Shown: positions 20,536-20,626 of the stretch, piece by piece
Layout: every line of letters starts with the position of its first letter
Position numbering within the stretch: position 1 is the stretch's first letter
Virus record (IMG/VR): IMGVR_UViG_3300023242_001194
Span: 1 to 20,626 of that record
Reading direction: 5' to 3' (one strand)
Source: a virus
Length of the DNA: 20,626 nt
Notes under the pieces: model-generated
Seen by the model: the letters and a program-made list of their open reading frames with translations, nothing else
Told to the model about the DNA's origin: nothing
The model's database searches: none
Translations under genes and position numbers: made by a program

Positions 20536-20572
20536 ACACAACTCAGAACATGTTCCGAGTTGTGTTTTTTTT
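20536..20572 (+). terminator. Strong intrinsic-terminator-like palindrome, plus strand
   Basis: ACACAACTC (20536-20544) pairs with GAGTTGTGT (20557-20565), the centre is the palindrome GAACATGTTC (20546-20555), and a run of eight T follows (20565-20572). Only the A/C pair at 20545/20556 is unpaired. The T-run is on the plus strand, although no plus-strand gene precedes it in the window, so it may block antisense transcription or be an operator for the minus-strand late genes. Confidence 0.6.
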
Positions 20573-20626
20573 ATGGGATTCAAGATAAGTTTACTGAAAT
20601 TTTACTGCAAATCAGATGAATATTTG

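Noticed and set aside
20573-20626. Plus-strand frame starting ATG at 20573 and open to the window edge
   Set aside because: Only 18 codons are visible, it starts in the T-run of a terminator, and there is no supporting signal.

Overview
This window is the late structural region of a tailed, contractile-tail (myovirus-like) phage or prophage of a member of the Bacteroidota. Nearly all genes lie on the minus strand, so transcription runs from right to left. The host assignment rests on several things. The DNA is AT-rich and gene starts mostly lack Shine-Dalgarno sequences. Bacteroidota-type promoters (TTTG, about 20-21 bases, TAnnTTTG) are present. The structural protein families are ones commonly seen in Bacteroidota prophages, such as the DUF6046-like, DUF2586-like sheath and SxGCQ-type proteins. 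A genus cannot be named from the sequence alone.

Layout in transcription order. The packaging and head module covers about 20470 down to 15542: small terminase, large terminase, Mu gp36-like head protein, a portal fused to a Mu F-like minor head domain, and a Mu gpG-like virion morphogenesis protein. An accessory island (about 15540 to 12881) then interrupts the head genes. It holds plus-strand genes (a beta-clamp-like protein with a DnaJ-type zinc module, two small XRE-type regulators, a zinc-ribbon protein and a 65-residue unknown) and one minus-strand lipoprotein, with their own promoters, palindromes and a terminator. The head module resumes at 12880 from a well-formed promoter with a ClpP-type protease/scaffold, the major capsid protein and a small partner protein. 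A lysis-like cassette (about 10457 to 9015) encodes two small membrane proteins, a basic helical protein and a lipoprotein. The tail module (9079 to 1) follows: tail terminator candidate, putative peptidoglycan-acting enzyme, sheath, tube, a 50-residue membrane protein, tail assembly chaperone, tape measure, DUF6046-like protein, hub, gp25-like wedge, spike, two small proteins and the start of a tail-fibre gene that runs off the left edge.

The strongest finding is a complete programmed -1 ribosomal frameshift in the tail assembly chaperone gene. A heptamer A AAA AAC sits directly before the stop codon, followed by a 6-base spacer and a two-tier perfect stem-loop. A 59-codon -1 frame leads to a G-T-type fusion of about 182 residues just before the tape measure gene. 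Other points of interest are the clamp/zinc-finger protein in the island, a near-leaderless regulator flanked by two near-identical operator-like palindromes, a nested scaffold start, and an A10 tract at the portal/MuF junction.

Most neighbouring structural genes overlap or abut (TAATG or ATGA junctions), consistent with one long translationally coupled late operon that has been split by the accessory island and restarted by the internal promoter.
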